A program made the position numbers and the translations under genes. Of a DNA stretch of 64,000 bases, positions 12,156 through 24,315 are shown one piece after another. Numbering within the stretch: the stretch's first letter is position 1; the number at the start of each line of letters is the position of its first letter. Under the pieces are notes generated by a model that searched no databases, was not told the DNA's origin, and saw only the letters and a list, made by a program, of their open reading frames with translations. Source of the stretch: Acanthosoma haemorrhoidale (taxonomy: Eukaryota > Arthropoda > Insecta > Hemiptera > Acanthosomatidae); the NCBI GenBank assembly GCA_930367205.1, contig OV884009.1, forward strand, positions 91,719,189 to 91,783,188. The letters run 5' to 3'.

Positions 12156-12476
12156 ATAAGTGTCAGTGGGAGTCCTGGCAATGACCAGTTTTTCTAATCA
12201 TGTCCTGAGCGTCTGTGGCTCTCGCGCTCTTGGTCAGCCGCCGCTGGCTCTAAGCCAGTGATGCGGCTGACGTAGGAGCGTGGGGTACTACCCAAGACTC
12301 GGCTTCCTCCTTCGCACGCAAGGGAGGTGACAACCATGTGGACTTGGGGGGCCTCTGGGCTGTTTGTATATATAGCATGAATGAAAATCGTAAATTGGTA
12401 TGAATGAGATCATTTATCACAATTACTTATTGCCTAAAAAGGCAGATTGTAATTTTATCATAATAAAGTTGATGAA
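12006..12476 (+). mobile_element. Jockey ORF2 end plus 3' UTR
   Basis: 5'-truncated Jockey copy. Forty-nine codons of the ORF2 C-terminus (ILELIPSKFIKFHSNLSNHP...) end at TAA 12153-12155, followed by the 3' UTR and GGCAGATTGTAATTTTATCA, then AATAAAGTTGATG. The reading frame is undamaged over the retained part. Confidence 0.88.
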
Positions 12477-12532
12477 AGTCAAAAATTATAGAAGCGTGAG
12501 CAATGCAGATAGAAAATGTATGGGGTCTGTTT

Positions 12533-12670
12533 TTAGTTCAAGTTAATGCCAACCACACGGGTGTCAGAGGTTGCTTCTGATGTGGGAGATGCAGGACCCT
12601 CAACTTGATCTTGCATGTCTACACCGAAGTCCACATCTCCACCAGGAGTGTTTTTGCTGTCTCGAAATCG
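12533..12670 (-). CDS. Candidate 3'-terminal coding exon, unrecognised
   Basis: On the minus strand, TTTTCGCATTTGCCAG ending at 12671 looks like a splice acceptor and is followed by 45 codons to TAA (12535-12533). The peptide starts RFRDSKNTPGGDVDFGVDMQ and continues with a Glu/Ser/Thr/Pro-rich stretch ending GINLN, a composition typical of real C-terminal tails. The frame also stays open upstream of the acceptor to a TAA near 12790. No polyadenylation signal is seen before the Jockey copy that begins 57 bp downstream. Protein family not recognised. Confidence 0.3.
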   Translation of the reverse strand, partial: RFRDSKNTPGGDVDFGVDMQDQVEGPASPTSEATSDTRVVGINLN

Positions 12671-13606
12671 CTGGCAAATGCGAAAATCAAAAATCATATC
12701 AAACATTTTCGCTACTTTTAATGTGAGGATAAATAATTGGATACAGATAGGATTCCTATTGAAATGTCGATTGATGGCACCTTACGTACTGTTGTTTACA
12801 TACAGAGGAAGCCCCAACACAACGTTTTGTTTCTTTGAATTTCCAGAATTTTAGGGTATTCTTTACAGGTAGCCCTGACACCGCGGTAAATAAATCAAGA
12901 CGAGGACAGGAGAGTGTGAGTAAACAATCGGGTATGAGCGGTGTGGTCCCTTTGTTTCGATCGACCAGCCATAGGTCCAGGTGAGTAGGCAGGTGTCCAT
13001 TGTTATATCGGACCATTCATCCACCAGCTGTCACTGGCTAGCAGCACTAGCTCCCTTCCTTCCACGCCATTACCGAGCAAAAAATTGTTAGCCAGCGATC
13101 TTCATTTCTTTATAATTCCTGATGTTTTATTATGGGATTCGGAAATTGAAACGACAATTGAATATTCACTTGTTTTGTGGTTCAGCTGTTATGAAGTGTA
13201 TTGCATTTATAAAATGTGAATAAAGAGTGAAATAACAATATCCAGAGGAAATACTTCTTATTTTTAAAGTATTTTAGTAACTGTAAATTGTATTATACTT
13301 AAATAATATTCTAATGACATGAAGTTCTAGAAAAGCTGAATGTTTATACCACAATCTATATATTATTATATATATTACACAATATATTAATAAGTTTTTT
13401 GAATCAAACTAAATTTTTCTACTAGAAGCAGTTCGACTAATAAAGGAATTTTAGTGAAACTCCACAAATATGAATATTAATAGGGGAGACAGGAGTGTAT
13501 TTTTTTGAAACTATGCAAGCCCCTACCAGTCTAGCATTCCTAAAAACAGATCAGAATCAACTAAGACCTCCATCAAGTAACATCTCGTAGTAAAGTTACA
13601 AGTTAG

Positions 13607-13745
13607 TTTAAAGTGGTTCTCAGACATCAGAATCGTCTGTCTTCCCTACTTTAAAAATCACTTCCTGTGACTGTCACAGGTAGGAGATCGCACTAGATCT
13701 GCAGATTTTAAAGTGAACCAAATAATTTGCACTGTCTAACTTTTT
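13607..13745 (+). repeat. Interspersed repeat C, copy 1
   Basis: Contains CAGACATCA and CACAGGTAGGAGA followed by GCACTAGATC; shares this order with 48742-48880 and, partly, 50262-50365. Unclassified, no coding content. Confidence 0.55.
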
Positions 13746-16700
13746 ATATTTGTTAATCGAAAATGTATTGCGAAACTATTGTTCAGACTAGTGCGTGTAC
13801 AAGACACTATATTTAAAATTACACTATACAAAAAAACAAACTTTTAAAAAAAAGTCTCGAAAGTCTCTACAATTATTTATTCTTAATTTTAAAACGACGT
13901 TTCATCTTTTCAGGTATCTATAGAACTATGAATGCTATAATCATTTAATTCATTGTTCATACAGCTCTACCACTAAATACAGAATTTATTAATGGCAAAT
14001 ATATATATATATATCAAACATATATATACATTTATATATATATAAAACATTTCTATCTAAAAATTAACCGAGTAATATGTATTTGTTTCTAAAAATATCC
14101 AGAATAAATTAAAATGTATACACAATCCAGTTCATAATTAACGATAAAAAAAATTGAGGCTACTAATCTTAGAGCCCAATAGTACATAATTACCTCTTCG
14201 CTAGTTTGATAACCAAGGTGCAATTGGGTGAGTAGCCACAAGTTTCATGGCTTCAAAAAGGCATAAGAAATCAATAACAAGATTCTTCTAACAAAATCCA
14301 CAGGAGCCTCCTTCATCAAAAGTAAGCAAAAGAAGTTGTGATTCTATTAGTAATAAATTCCTATTGGCAACACGAAGAATAATAGGTGGGATAAATATTT
14401 TCTTCATTCTCATAGAAAATAATAATGGAAGATTTATAGGGAGCTAATATGTGTTATACAATTCACAATACTGAAGGATGTTTACCGTATTCTGGTTTAA
14501 ATAATTTATAAATTGTTTTTAATATGTTTGGGTAACATGAGAGTAAAGTATACAATGAAGTTGGCGTTTCACCTCAAAACCACCAGCCTCTATGTGGTTG
14601 GGTTCCAGGAATGTGCCACTAATTAAGCAGATGTCCGCTGCATGGAACTAAATGCTTTGAACTCGCCCATGACATAGAAAGGACTCAAAGACATTCCTGT
14701 TAATCCAAGGACATTATTTTATTTTTGCACAGCTCCCAAGATATTGTCATTACTGACCACAATTAATTAATATCTAATTAGAACCAATTTATATCCTTTG
14801 GAATATATTTAAGCGACCCATCTCAGATAGAAACACATTAAGAAAGTAATGACTCACGCAAATAACTAATAAAACTGTATTAGAAATATACCTAAAGCGG
14901 TTAGCTGTTATAAAAGGAATTATAATAATAATACTGTACAGAAATTACTACTAATAATAAAAGGGCTACCGTTACAAACTCATTATTTAATAATTAAGAA
15001 GAAAAGGTCCCACAATATTGATAGTAGTAATAAAAGATAACATAAAGACCAGCTGTAGGCAGTTACCAGCATAACAGTGGTCTTAAAATAATCAACTTCG
15101 TGTGAGGGACAAACGCCTAGTACCTAAGGCCCCAAGATGACTCCTATAAAAAGCTAGGACGCACACGGGGTTCAGAAAAGCATACTTTCTTTCTCGTCAT
15201 GACTACCCTTTGCCTTCAGCGTGGTCATACTCTGGTAGATGAAAAGTTTATCAGCCTTCGTAGTATTAATATTGGTAGTAATATGAATCCTACCAAGCAT
15301 GCAAAAGACTTTAACCGTTTACAGGGATATTGTAAGGTTGTGAGCTCATAAACCAAATATTCATAGCCTTTACGCTACAGTCAAATATGTCGTAATGATA
15401 TTTTTAGGATCATATTAAATATATTTATTAGAGTTAGATTGCTTTTCAGGAAGTTTTCTAAATTAAAAGTAAACTATCTAAATGGCTAGTTTTGTGACCA
15501 AAGTGATGTTACTCTTGACACCGTTTTTATTATCGTGGCGGTATGTAGCCAATATATGCTGGATTAAACATATAAAGACAGAGTTATCTAGACATTTGAC
15601 AAAGCAACATGTGGTGTACACTCAGTACTAGTTAGATTTTAGTGTATATTAATATATAGTGGTTTTAAGTCATCAGAAGCTTATACTCTTTTAATACAAA
15701 CTTTTTTGCTTTTTAAATGTCCTGTGGACCCAATAAATATTACAGGTAGAATATTAAGCTAAACATCAGAAACAGAAGTAATCAATTCTACAATGTCGAA
15801 CTATTCTACTGTTCCATCGTTTTATTATATATTCCAAAATTATCTCCTCAACTAGCTCATACAGGCAGCAGTTTGTAATGAATCGTTTTTTAAAACATTC
15901 CTTTTTTTGTTATTCAAATTTAACAAATAATCAGCATATTTCGGGGTAGAATATACCTTAATAATTTCAGACAGATTCGACAATTTTGAGGAACTACTAT
16001 AGTAGAGCTTACATGCAGACAAACAAATAAACGTTGATTGCTTCGTGAGGATTTAAAAGCAGACATAAGGCCTATGATGCCAATTTATTAAATTGTACAT
16101 ATTTGTAAAAACTATGTAAAAAGTGAAGGTACTCTCCAGAGGGTGTACAGGTGACCTAAAATTATTACTTAACAATTGTATATCTACATACATAGGTTGT
16201 TGTTTTTTTTCTGCAAATAATTCTTTATTCTACTAGTTATACCATTTTAGCAACTGAACATGATTAAAAAAAAAGAAGAAAAAGAAAAACACGCGATTTC
16301 TATCATATTAATATGATTTCAAATACACTAATCATCTAGATAGACACTACCATACAACAGACAGACAGAAAGTTCACCTGTACATGTTTCATTGTAAAGC
16401 TATTTGGCCCCCTATTTGTTTCGTGCACAATACAGGATCATATATATAAAGTACATACGTCAACTTTTTAACTTACAATTTTAGTTTCATTTTCTTTCAA
16501 AGTGGTTTGTGACATTTAAAGATACGACTATTCCTTATTAGTTGTACGTAATTTTAATTTGCTCGATTACAAAGATTCGGAAATTCTATGTCTGGAGGGA
16601 GACTGTTGGTTTAGTGTGTTGTTTTGATTTCCTTTCTAGGAAAAGGGCACTCGGTTTAATGAATAGAGTCGATTTATTTAGTCCGTATTTGGCTGTCTGA

Positions 16701-19700
16701 AGAGAGAAGTCACTGATAAAGAATTTGTATGTAAGATAGTTCACTATTTAATCAGAGTGGCTTTCACTTGCTGGCCAAACGTCAATTACCACTTACGTTC
16801 TGCTTTGCTGTAAAAAGCATATACTACTAATAATAAGTAATATTATGAATTATTTGATATTTATGTACAATAATAGAGCTATTAAAGGAAAATAAATCAT
16901 AGCCATTACGTTATCGTTCACCTATGGCATTTGAGGAATTATGAAATAAAATTAACGTTATCAAGAATATATTAAGAGTTTTGTATAAAAATGGATAATA
17001 GTAATAAACTTTATAGTATCACTTTGATTTTGTCACCCAACAAGCTGTATTTTATGATTAATTATCTGGTTATATTACTTTTTACCAACTTAAGTAGGGC
17101 ACCGAGTGAGGATATCAGCTGGGATCACGGAATTCACTTATATATTTTTTTGCTAAGTTGAAGATTATCACTATATTTTGTTTAAATCACTGTTTGGCTC
17201 AAATATATCGTATTTATATATCTTAGATTGGAAAATAGTTCATAGTTAATCCATATATCCTGCCAAATGTGAAATTTTATTTATATATATCATGCAAAAC
17301 AACAATTGAAAAGTTTATCTATGCAATGTTAATTCGCTAACGTTATCTGAGGATCTAGTGTGATCTACTGCCTGTAGTAACCAATGCATAGAAGATTGTT
17401 TTGGAAGAAAGGGGTGTATATTAAAGAAGAATTACACGCGTTTTATGTCTGAAAACAAGTCCAAAATAAACACTAATTTGTAATGAGAGAACACAAACTT
17501 CATTAGATGAGACAGCTGTCTCTCTGGTTAGCTCTGAACTTAAAAAAGGGTCTACGCAGCCAAGGTGGGATGACTCGGCCAAAAAAAACAACGCATTTTC
17601 CTTATTACCCTCAAGTAAAATAGGACCCCGTTAACTCCAGGTAAATAATAAAACAAATATGCATATTTATGGTAAACAGAAAATGCACAAGTTGTAGCCT
17701 AAACAGCTATTATCATGTAACAATGCAATATAACTGTACTTAATCACATATAATTTATATGGAGAAAAGGGTTGTTTTATTCTAACCAGGTTGTGTTATT
17801 TGAAGTGGAGACGGTGTATGGTTGGCATTAGAAAGAATGGAAGGAGCAGCCCCTGACTTGCATTATGAATCTTGACTAAATTGGAGAGCATCGGTCATAA
17901 GTCGGTTGGGACATCAAGACAAAACGTGCACCACCCCTCATATCTGCTTTTGCCAAGATTCTACAAGCTAAGGATAATATTTATGGGGGTTTTCATAGAA
18001 ATACTCAGAAAAACTTTACTGTAAGGTAATTGAATAAGTCAGCTGTGATCAGTATCTTTTGCCACCATTGTCAATCAAAATCAAGCTTTGTTTTATAACA
18101 ATTACTGAACATAAATCAATTAATTTTTATTATTTGTTTAAAAGAAACGTTCACATTATTATAAAATGTAACAGTGATGTTCAAATAAACGTAGACTGGT
18201 ATTTAATAAAACCTTAAAAATACAGTGCGTATTTTGTTTCAAACGTGTTGTGTTTGTTCGGACTTGTGTACAACGGAACTTAATGGACTGAAAATTTTTC
18301 ATGACTGATAGATAACGAGCAACGAGCCTGCTACAACAAAGGAACGATAAGGAAATCTCTGCTCCAAGGTCAGTCTTGAAAAATCTTCTGTCCAAAAATG
18401 TCCGTATCTTTAGTCGTTATAGAAAATATACTTGCTTTATTAAATACCAGACCACCATTATATCAACACGTCTTTGTGTATTTATTGTTCTTACTTATTA
18501 TTAGAAAAGTAATGAATGACCATGTCAAAATTGATCATGTGTTGATTATTTTTTTCCTATGGAAAGTACCACTAGATCTCGATTTTTCCAGTAGGAGGGG
18601 GGGTGTATCTTTATATAGTTATTTTCAATTCAAAATTTGCAGTGCATCCTTTTTCACCGACTAAGCGTGAAAATGTTTAGGCCGGCTTCTGGGGTCATCA
18701 CGCATTATTTTTAACCTAGATACTTACTTTAATCATTGATTTTGTTCATTATTAGATTTTAAATAATTTATACAATCCAATAATGTACCGCCCCTATCAC
18801 CCCCCCCCCCTACAGGTACGATACAGCAGGTACGGCTGTAAGCAATCAAGGGTTTCGTAAACGATTTTAATAACGGTATTAATGAATTTTTGTGACAAAA
18901 GCCAACTTAACCCCAAAACCGATGACGACCCTAAGATCCTTAAATTAGTTACGTACCTAATATGAAAGAAACATTTTTCTTTCTAGTAATAAATAATTGA
19001 GGGTTTATATTGTTCATGGTACATTAAATGAAACTATTAAACAAAATATTAAGGTTAAAAAAGACAACTAGCTGAGTTAAAGTTGTGAAAACGTGAACGC
19101 TGAACGTTACTGATTGAATTCATTAGATTATAGTTCATGACGTTGAAATTATACTCAAATTATAAAAGAAAAATTTGTATCTTGGTTACATAAATAAAAT
19201 AAAATACATAATAAAAAACATTGAATGCACCATGAATATTCTTCTGAATATTTTATTTTTCAACAGATACATCAATGAAATAAGTAAATTAAAACGAACA
19301 AAAATGAAAAACCTCTATCACAGTAAGATAAATAATATACATTAAACGACTATTTTTCATGGGATTTATCTTCTTTAATAGTATTATGTCTATAGGTGCA
19401 GTTAGCACGTAATAAAATTTTTCATAAAACAATAAATTATTTTTACACGAATATATGTTTCGTCCTTATGTGAACATGTCGTTTTAGTGTCTCTTTTTTG
19501 TCGACTGTTATTTTGTTTATTAGGTGGTTTGCACACAAAAAAATTAAAATGATAGATGTATCAATAGTTATTATTTTTAATTCTTGTCAACATCTGTAGT
19601 TTGTGAGTATTTTAAGCAGATAACTCACAAACGTTATAACAGAAAGACAGAACAAAATTAATGAAAACCTGAATATCACGTATCAGCTGTGAGAATGGAA

Positions 19701-21251
19701 ATATGCTTAATCACCTGTTATAGTCCAAGGGAAAAGTTACCTACTGTTGTTCCAAACTCATTTATATTGACTCCGTTTGCAAAATTGTATAGAAAAGTTG
19801 CCCTCGTTGTTTAGTGAAAATAGTGAAATTTACTGGAGGAGCAGTGAAACTGTTTTACTGAATCGTCATAATTGGAACATAACAAATGGCATATGATAGT
19901 AGAACCTGCTTTAGAATCATGGTAAAGTTAGAGACATTTTAGTAAAAATTATTATTGCTATAAGATTCTTCCACTTGATTAATAGGATTCACTGAAATAA
20001 TAATTCGGAACAAATCAGGGAAGGAAGAACAAATTCAAATCCTCTTTCAGGTAATATCTACAGAATATTTCAAAAGTATACTCCGATTTATCATACTGGG
20101 GTGACATACACTAGTGTTGGGTAAATTTTACATCAAATAAAATATAAACAAATAATGTTGATTTTTATTTGAAAATGACAAATGAAATAAAAGCTGTTAT
20201 TTGAATTCTGTGTGGATAAACAGAACTACTGTTTATTTATTATTTAATATTGCATTGTTTGAAATGTATGTTTACTCGGCAAATAAAGGTTAGTTATACG
20301 TTATTTGATTACTTAAACCATCTGAAATTGTTTAGGTATATTCCAAAACTTTTCAAAATTTTCTGATTACAGTTAAGTTAACATCCGTGCAGGTTAGGTT
20401 GTTTTGTATGCCTTATGTCCGTGACAAAATGGCAACCACTAGTAAAGTAGGGAGTTGTTTTGTAAAAATAGGTTGTTTTTTTTAAAACAGCTCCGGTTTA
20501 GTCGGAGTAGTGCAATTTTATATATTTGAATAAGAATCTTAGAATTAATTAATTGAGACAGTTAATGATTTCGTTTTAATTCTAAAAGTTTTTTTAAAAA
20601 TAGCTACAAGTAGTTATCCAGTGTGAAGGCAGTATTTTAATAGCTGGTAAAGGAAACATATAGTTATCTACTGAGCCCTAAACTCTTAAAAACACTATGT
20701 GTGTACGTTACATCAAATTTATTTTCTTAAACTTGAAATGTTTCACCAATAAATATGTTAGGAAATGCATCATATTATACCACTGCAATATGAAATATAA
20801 AAATAGCAACTTTTGATAAATAAATCGATTCAGTGAGGTAGATAACGCCCTTCCGGCGTTTGACTTCAACTACGTGAATTATGAAAAAACTTAATTTAAA
20901 TTAAATATCAACTACCGTTCCTCCTGACTATTTTGATTTCTCAAGAACTAACTCTTTGCTATATTTTTTAAGTGGTTAAGGAATTTAGAACGGCAACCTT
21001 AAAAGCATTTTATTGATTTTCCAAAAAAAAAGAAGGTTTGTGAGCTAACAATAGAGATTCTTTATTTAACATTTACATAATGTAGATGTCAATGTGAACT
21101 CTTTGTTGACTATATTAATAACCGATCTATCGTCTCAATATCTAAGCTCAACGACACCTTATGCTATCAAGCTCAAAGATGGTAAATTAAGCCTTGCTGC
21201 CTCTCGCAATCATTGTATACCATATGTAAAATAACTTAACCTTTCTGTGCC
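13746..21251. other. Long AT-rich stretch without genes
   Basis: About 7.5 kb. Apart from repeat B (15640-15775), a TA-rich patch (13998-14045) and a run of 11 C (18800-18810), no element or coding frame is recognised. Short frames at 18159-18664 are low-complexity. Consistent with intron or intergenic DNA. Confidence 0.5.
15640..15775 (+). repeat. Interspersed repeat B, copy 1
   Basis: Direct copy of the sequence at 30342-30488: TCAGAAGCTTATACTCTTTTAATACA, TTTGCTTTTTAAA, GACCCAATAAATAT and TATTAAGCTAAACATCA blocks occur in the same order with about 80 percent apparent identity by eye. Unclassified. Confidence 0.75.
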
Positions 21252-21452
21252 GTCGGTTTCATTTTTAAACCGAAGGTGAGCCCCATCACCTAGATTTGTT
21301 TTCAAGTTATCATATTTTTAACCACAATCTGTATTGTTGAGTAACACGAACTCCTTCAAATGCATCTGCGCATAGCAGAATAAGGAGAAACTTGCAAAGC
21401 TTCTTGTAATATGTTTCATTGTATAACTTCAAGGGGTTTAGGAAAAAAAAAA
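21252..21452 (+). mobile_element. Poly(A)-tailed SINE-like element, first unit
   Basis: A 201-bp unit: GTCGGTTTC target copy, then GAAGGTGAGCCCCATCACCT, a body with CACAATCTGTATT and CGAACTCCTTC, and an A-rich tail (GGAAAAAAAAAA). The head folds as an AGGTGA/TCACCT hairpin. The same element stands alone at 63482-63678 and, diverged, at 49499-49654. No obvious tRNA A and B boxes were found. Confidence 0.75.
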
Positions 21453-21659
21453 GTCGGTTTCAAAAGCAGAAGGTGAGCCTCATCACCTAGTGTTGAATAT
21501 GAGACTATGAACTTTTTACCACAAACAAAATGTATTATATTTATGCACTCCTTCGAATGAATCAGTGCATCGCAGTACGAGGAGAAATCTTTTTTTAAAT
21601 TATTTTATTATATTATTTGTTCATTGTATTACTTTTTGAGGTTTTGAAATAAAAAAAAA
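21453..21659 (+). mobile_element. Poly(A)-tailed SINE-like element, second unit
   Basis: A 207-bp unit directly downstream of the first, again starting GTCGGTTTCAAAA and ending TTTTGAAATAAAAAAAAA. It is followed at 21660 by a third GTCGGTTTCAAAAC. The three target copies indicate two insertions at the same site rather than a simple tandem array. Confidence 0.75.
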
Positions 21660-22129
21660 GTCGGTTTCAAAACCAAATTTCAGTCCATTAATGTTTAATG
21701 TACATCATTATTTTTGTGTACAATGCAAATCACTATTTCGTATACTAGAATTTATATAAAATGTAACCAAGCTACAGGAAATACAATCAAGCAATTGTAA
21801 ATAGATTCGTTTGTAGAATTTATATTTTGAACATATATAAATTTGTAACAAGGGGATAAAGATTCGGGTTTCATTTATAATTTAAATATAATTACTGTGA
21901 ATAATTATTTAATTGCTATCTTCTGCAGAGTTCATATCTAAGTCGCTTTTCTCTCCGGTTTTGTATAAATCAAATTGTCAAAACAATGAAATAGTGTTCA
22001 AAATTATCCTGATGTCTAAAATAATGCTTTCCCGAGAGAGCTAATATTTTTTATCATAGTGTAGATAAAATGCACCCTTCAAGCATGTACTGAGAAAGGG
22101 AGGAGTTTAATATTTAATGAGCGTAAGGG

Positions 22130-22206
22130 CTAGGCCAAGGTGACCTGAATATTAGAACTATTGCTGCACGCTCTAACCAGTCAGCTGCTGGTGGCTCTTA
22201 GCAGCT
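22130..22206 (-). repeat. tRNA-like (SINE head) fragment
   Basis: On the minus strand, AGCTGACTGGTTAGAGCGTG resembles the tRNA A-box/D-arm (normally AGCTCAGTTGGTTAGAGC), and a degenerate B-box-like AGTTCTAATATTC follows about 30 nt later. Probably a decayed tRNA-derived SINE head. It does not fold as an intact tRNA. Confidence 0.4.
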
Positions 22207-23515
22207 GTATTTTGTCTGTCTGCCTGCATGTATATTTTACAACACATGTAATATTATACATTCTGTAATACGACTCCACACCCTTTAAAAATATGCTAAT
22301 TATTTGTCTTATAGCGTGTTGGATTCACCTCCACTTAAGTTGTTTCCGTTTTTAATAGTTCTTCATAGGACCAATAGCTGTGTAGCACTGAGAGTTAATT
22401 TGGTCTTGAATTACAATGTTATAAATAATGGTTTTTGTAAAAAAAAGCATTTTATGTATAATAAGTTAACTTTTAACCATGTAATTTCGATTTTTTTGGA
22501 ATGGTGGTATTATTTATAGTATTCTATTCATATAAATTGTGACTGGCTATATCATTTTAAAAAAATATTACGTCTTTCAAACACTAACAGTCACATGATG
22601 TACCTCTTTCAGGTGCATACCCAACTGTTTACTTTCAGGTTTTCTACTAGGGTTTCAATTTGAAAAACAGATAAACAAAAACATTGGAAACTAATAATTT
22701 CTAATTGAACATTAAAGATAATTAAAAAAAAACATTAAAAATAACTTTACGATACATAAAATATTTCCTTTGACGCCATAAATTTAAAAGATATCAGAAT
22801 GAAAGATATATCACGTAGAAGGGAAAAATAAGCCACTTATTATTGTTAGTCACATGCACCTTATAATAAATATATAATATTAAGACATAGCAGTAAGCAT
22901 ACAGTCCTAGAAGAAAATTAGCTAGAGGTGTAAAAACAAATATACTGCCATGAATAAAGCCCCACGTCCAGGTGCGCAGTGTGGCAATATGAAGGCGATA
23001 ACGTGAGTTGAAGAAGCTACCTAGAACACCCGAATTCCTCGCTTCCTGGAGCTGGGGAGAAGAGCATTGTTTATATATACACCTCTCAGAAACATGGGAC
23101 TCGCGAAAATAATTTTCATAGTCTGAGAATGACAGACACGAGCTCTTGAAAGCCATATAGAAAAAAAAGAAGACAATTGAGAAACACAAAAACGTGTGTT
23201 ACTTAAATCCTGAGTGCTGTAATTTTTTCTGTATAATTTTAAATATATTTCAACAACAAACAGCCTTGAGAGCAAAAAATGAGATTATATAGCATACGAA
23301 CCTGTGTTATTCATAATGAAATAATAAAGAATAGTCTGTTCTCAACATTTTAGCTATTTAGATATTTTATATCCATAAGTACATTTATATCTAAGTATCC
23401 AGTATTTATTTCCAGTTTCGTATCTTTTTCCAATATATATGTGTGTATGCAAGACAATTATTGACGGTGGGATGAATAAACTGAAATTGGTCTCTCTGTA
23501 AACAAAGTAAGCAAT
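22207..23515. other. No recognised gene
   Basis: A minus-strand frame of 131 codons (22794-23189) with a TATATAAA sequence near its upstream end is present, but its composition (Phe/Tyr/Leu runs) and lack of recognisable motifs do not support a gene. Confidence 0.4.
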
Positions 23516-23521
23516 TTTATT
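23516..23521 (-). promoter_or_regulatory. Polyadenylation signal candidate
   Basis: AATAAA on the minus strand, 142 nt downstream of the stop codon of the candidate exon at 23663-23821. Confidence 0.3.
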
Positions 23522-23662
23522 CACTATATTTTATATTATAAAAATTATCATATTATTTACACAATAAATATTTCCAATATTTACCTAATAAAAAACTAAT
23601 CTTATACTAACATACAAGACATCCAGCATAAAAAAAAAAATACTAACTCCTTAGTTCTTGAT

Positions 23663-23821
23663 TCAATTACATTTTAACAACAATAATATTTCATCTTCAG
23701 CTCCGTTTGGTATCCTCACTCCCTTCCATGTATTGTACTCTAAATGTCCTTCCAGAAACTTTTTCGTTCTATTAAATGTGGACCTTTTCACATATGGTCC
23801 ACGATTCCCGTTTTGACCAAT
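23663..23821 (-). CDS. Candidate C-terminal coding exon, unrecognised
   Basis: Fifty-two open codons on the minus strand ending TGA at 23663. The peptide reads IGQNGNRGPYVKRSTFNRTK and continues KFLEGHLEYNTWKGVRIPNG before an acidic/Leu-rich end. Mixed charged, aromatic and Gly/Pro residues make it more protein-like than neighbouring frames. An in-frame TGA precedes the first codon; a GTGTAG acceptor-like site lies just upstream, and reading from it requires a frame change near 23815, so this may instead be a frameshifted transposon or pseudogene piece. A minus-strand AATAAA lies 142 nt downstream. Confidence 0.33.
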   Translation of the reverse strand: MGQNGNRGPYVKRSTFNRTKKFLEGHLEYNTWKGVRIPNGAEDEILLLLKCN

Positions 23822-24315
23822 TCAGCAAAACTACACGTCCCGTTAACGTTAAGTTTTTGAGTTAAAAAAAAAGAAGAAAATTATACTTTTTATAAGAACT
23901 TTCTGCAACTCTTCGGTTTGGCACGTACTAGGTCTAATTTATTATCCATTTTGACTTCTAGCTTAAAAGCTATAATGCCATTACGGTTTGTTTTTTTTCA
24001 ATGTTAACAACAAATTATAAAAGGTAATACAAAAACAAAGTTTGTCTCAAAGTTTTGAGGGCCGATAATACCGATGTGATGTGAGAAGAAATCCAAGGCA
24101 ACGTCAATTGTTGCTGTGTTTTATTCATGTATTGATTATTCTTTATAATGACAAGGCTTTTTAATTTTTTTTTGTAATAAAGCAATTTTCAGCGACCATG
24201 AACTATTAAAAGTGTTAATTACTGCAAAGCAATATTATTATAGTGTATTGTTTTGAAACATTACAGTTTGCTTGTACAGTATTATTAATTGGGATTTAAG
24301 AAGAATTCATTTGTA

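Noticed and set aside
22794..23189. 131-codon minus-strand ORF with TATATAAA upstream
   Set aside because: Biased composition and no recognisable motif; a TATA-like string is expected by chance in AT-rich DNA.
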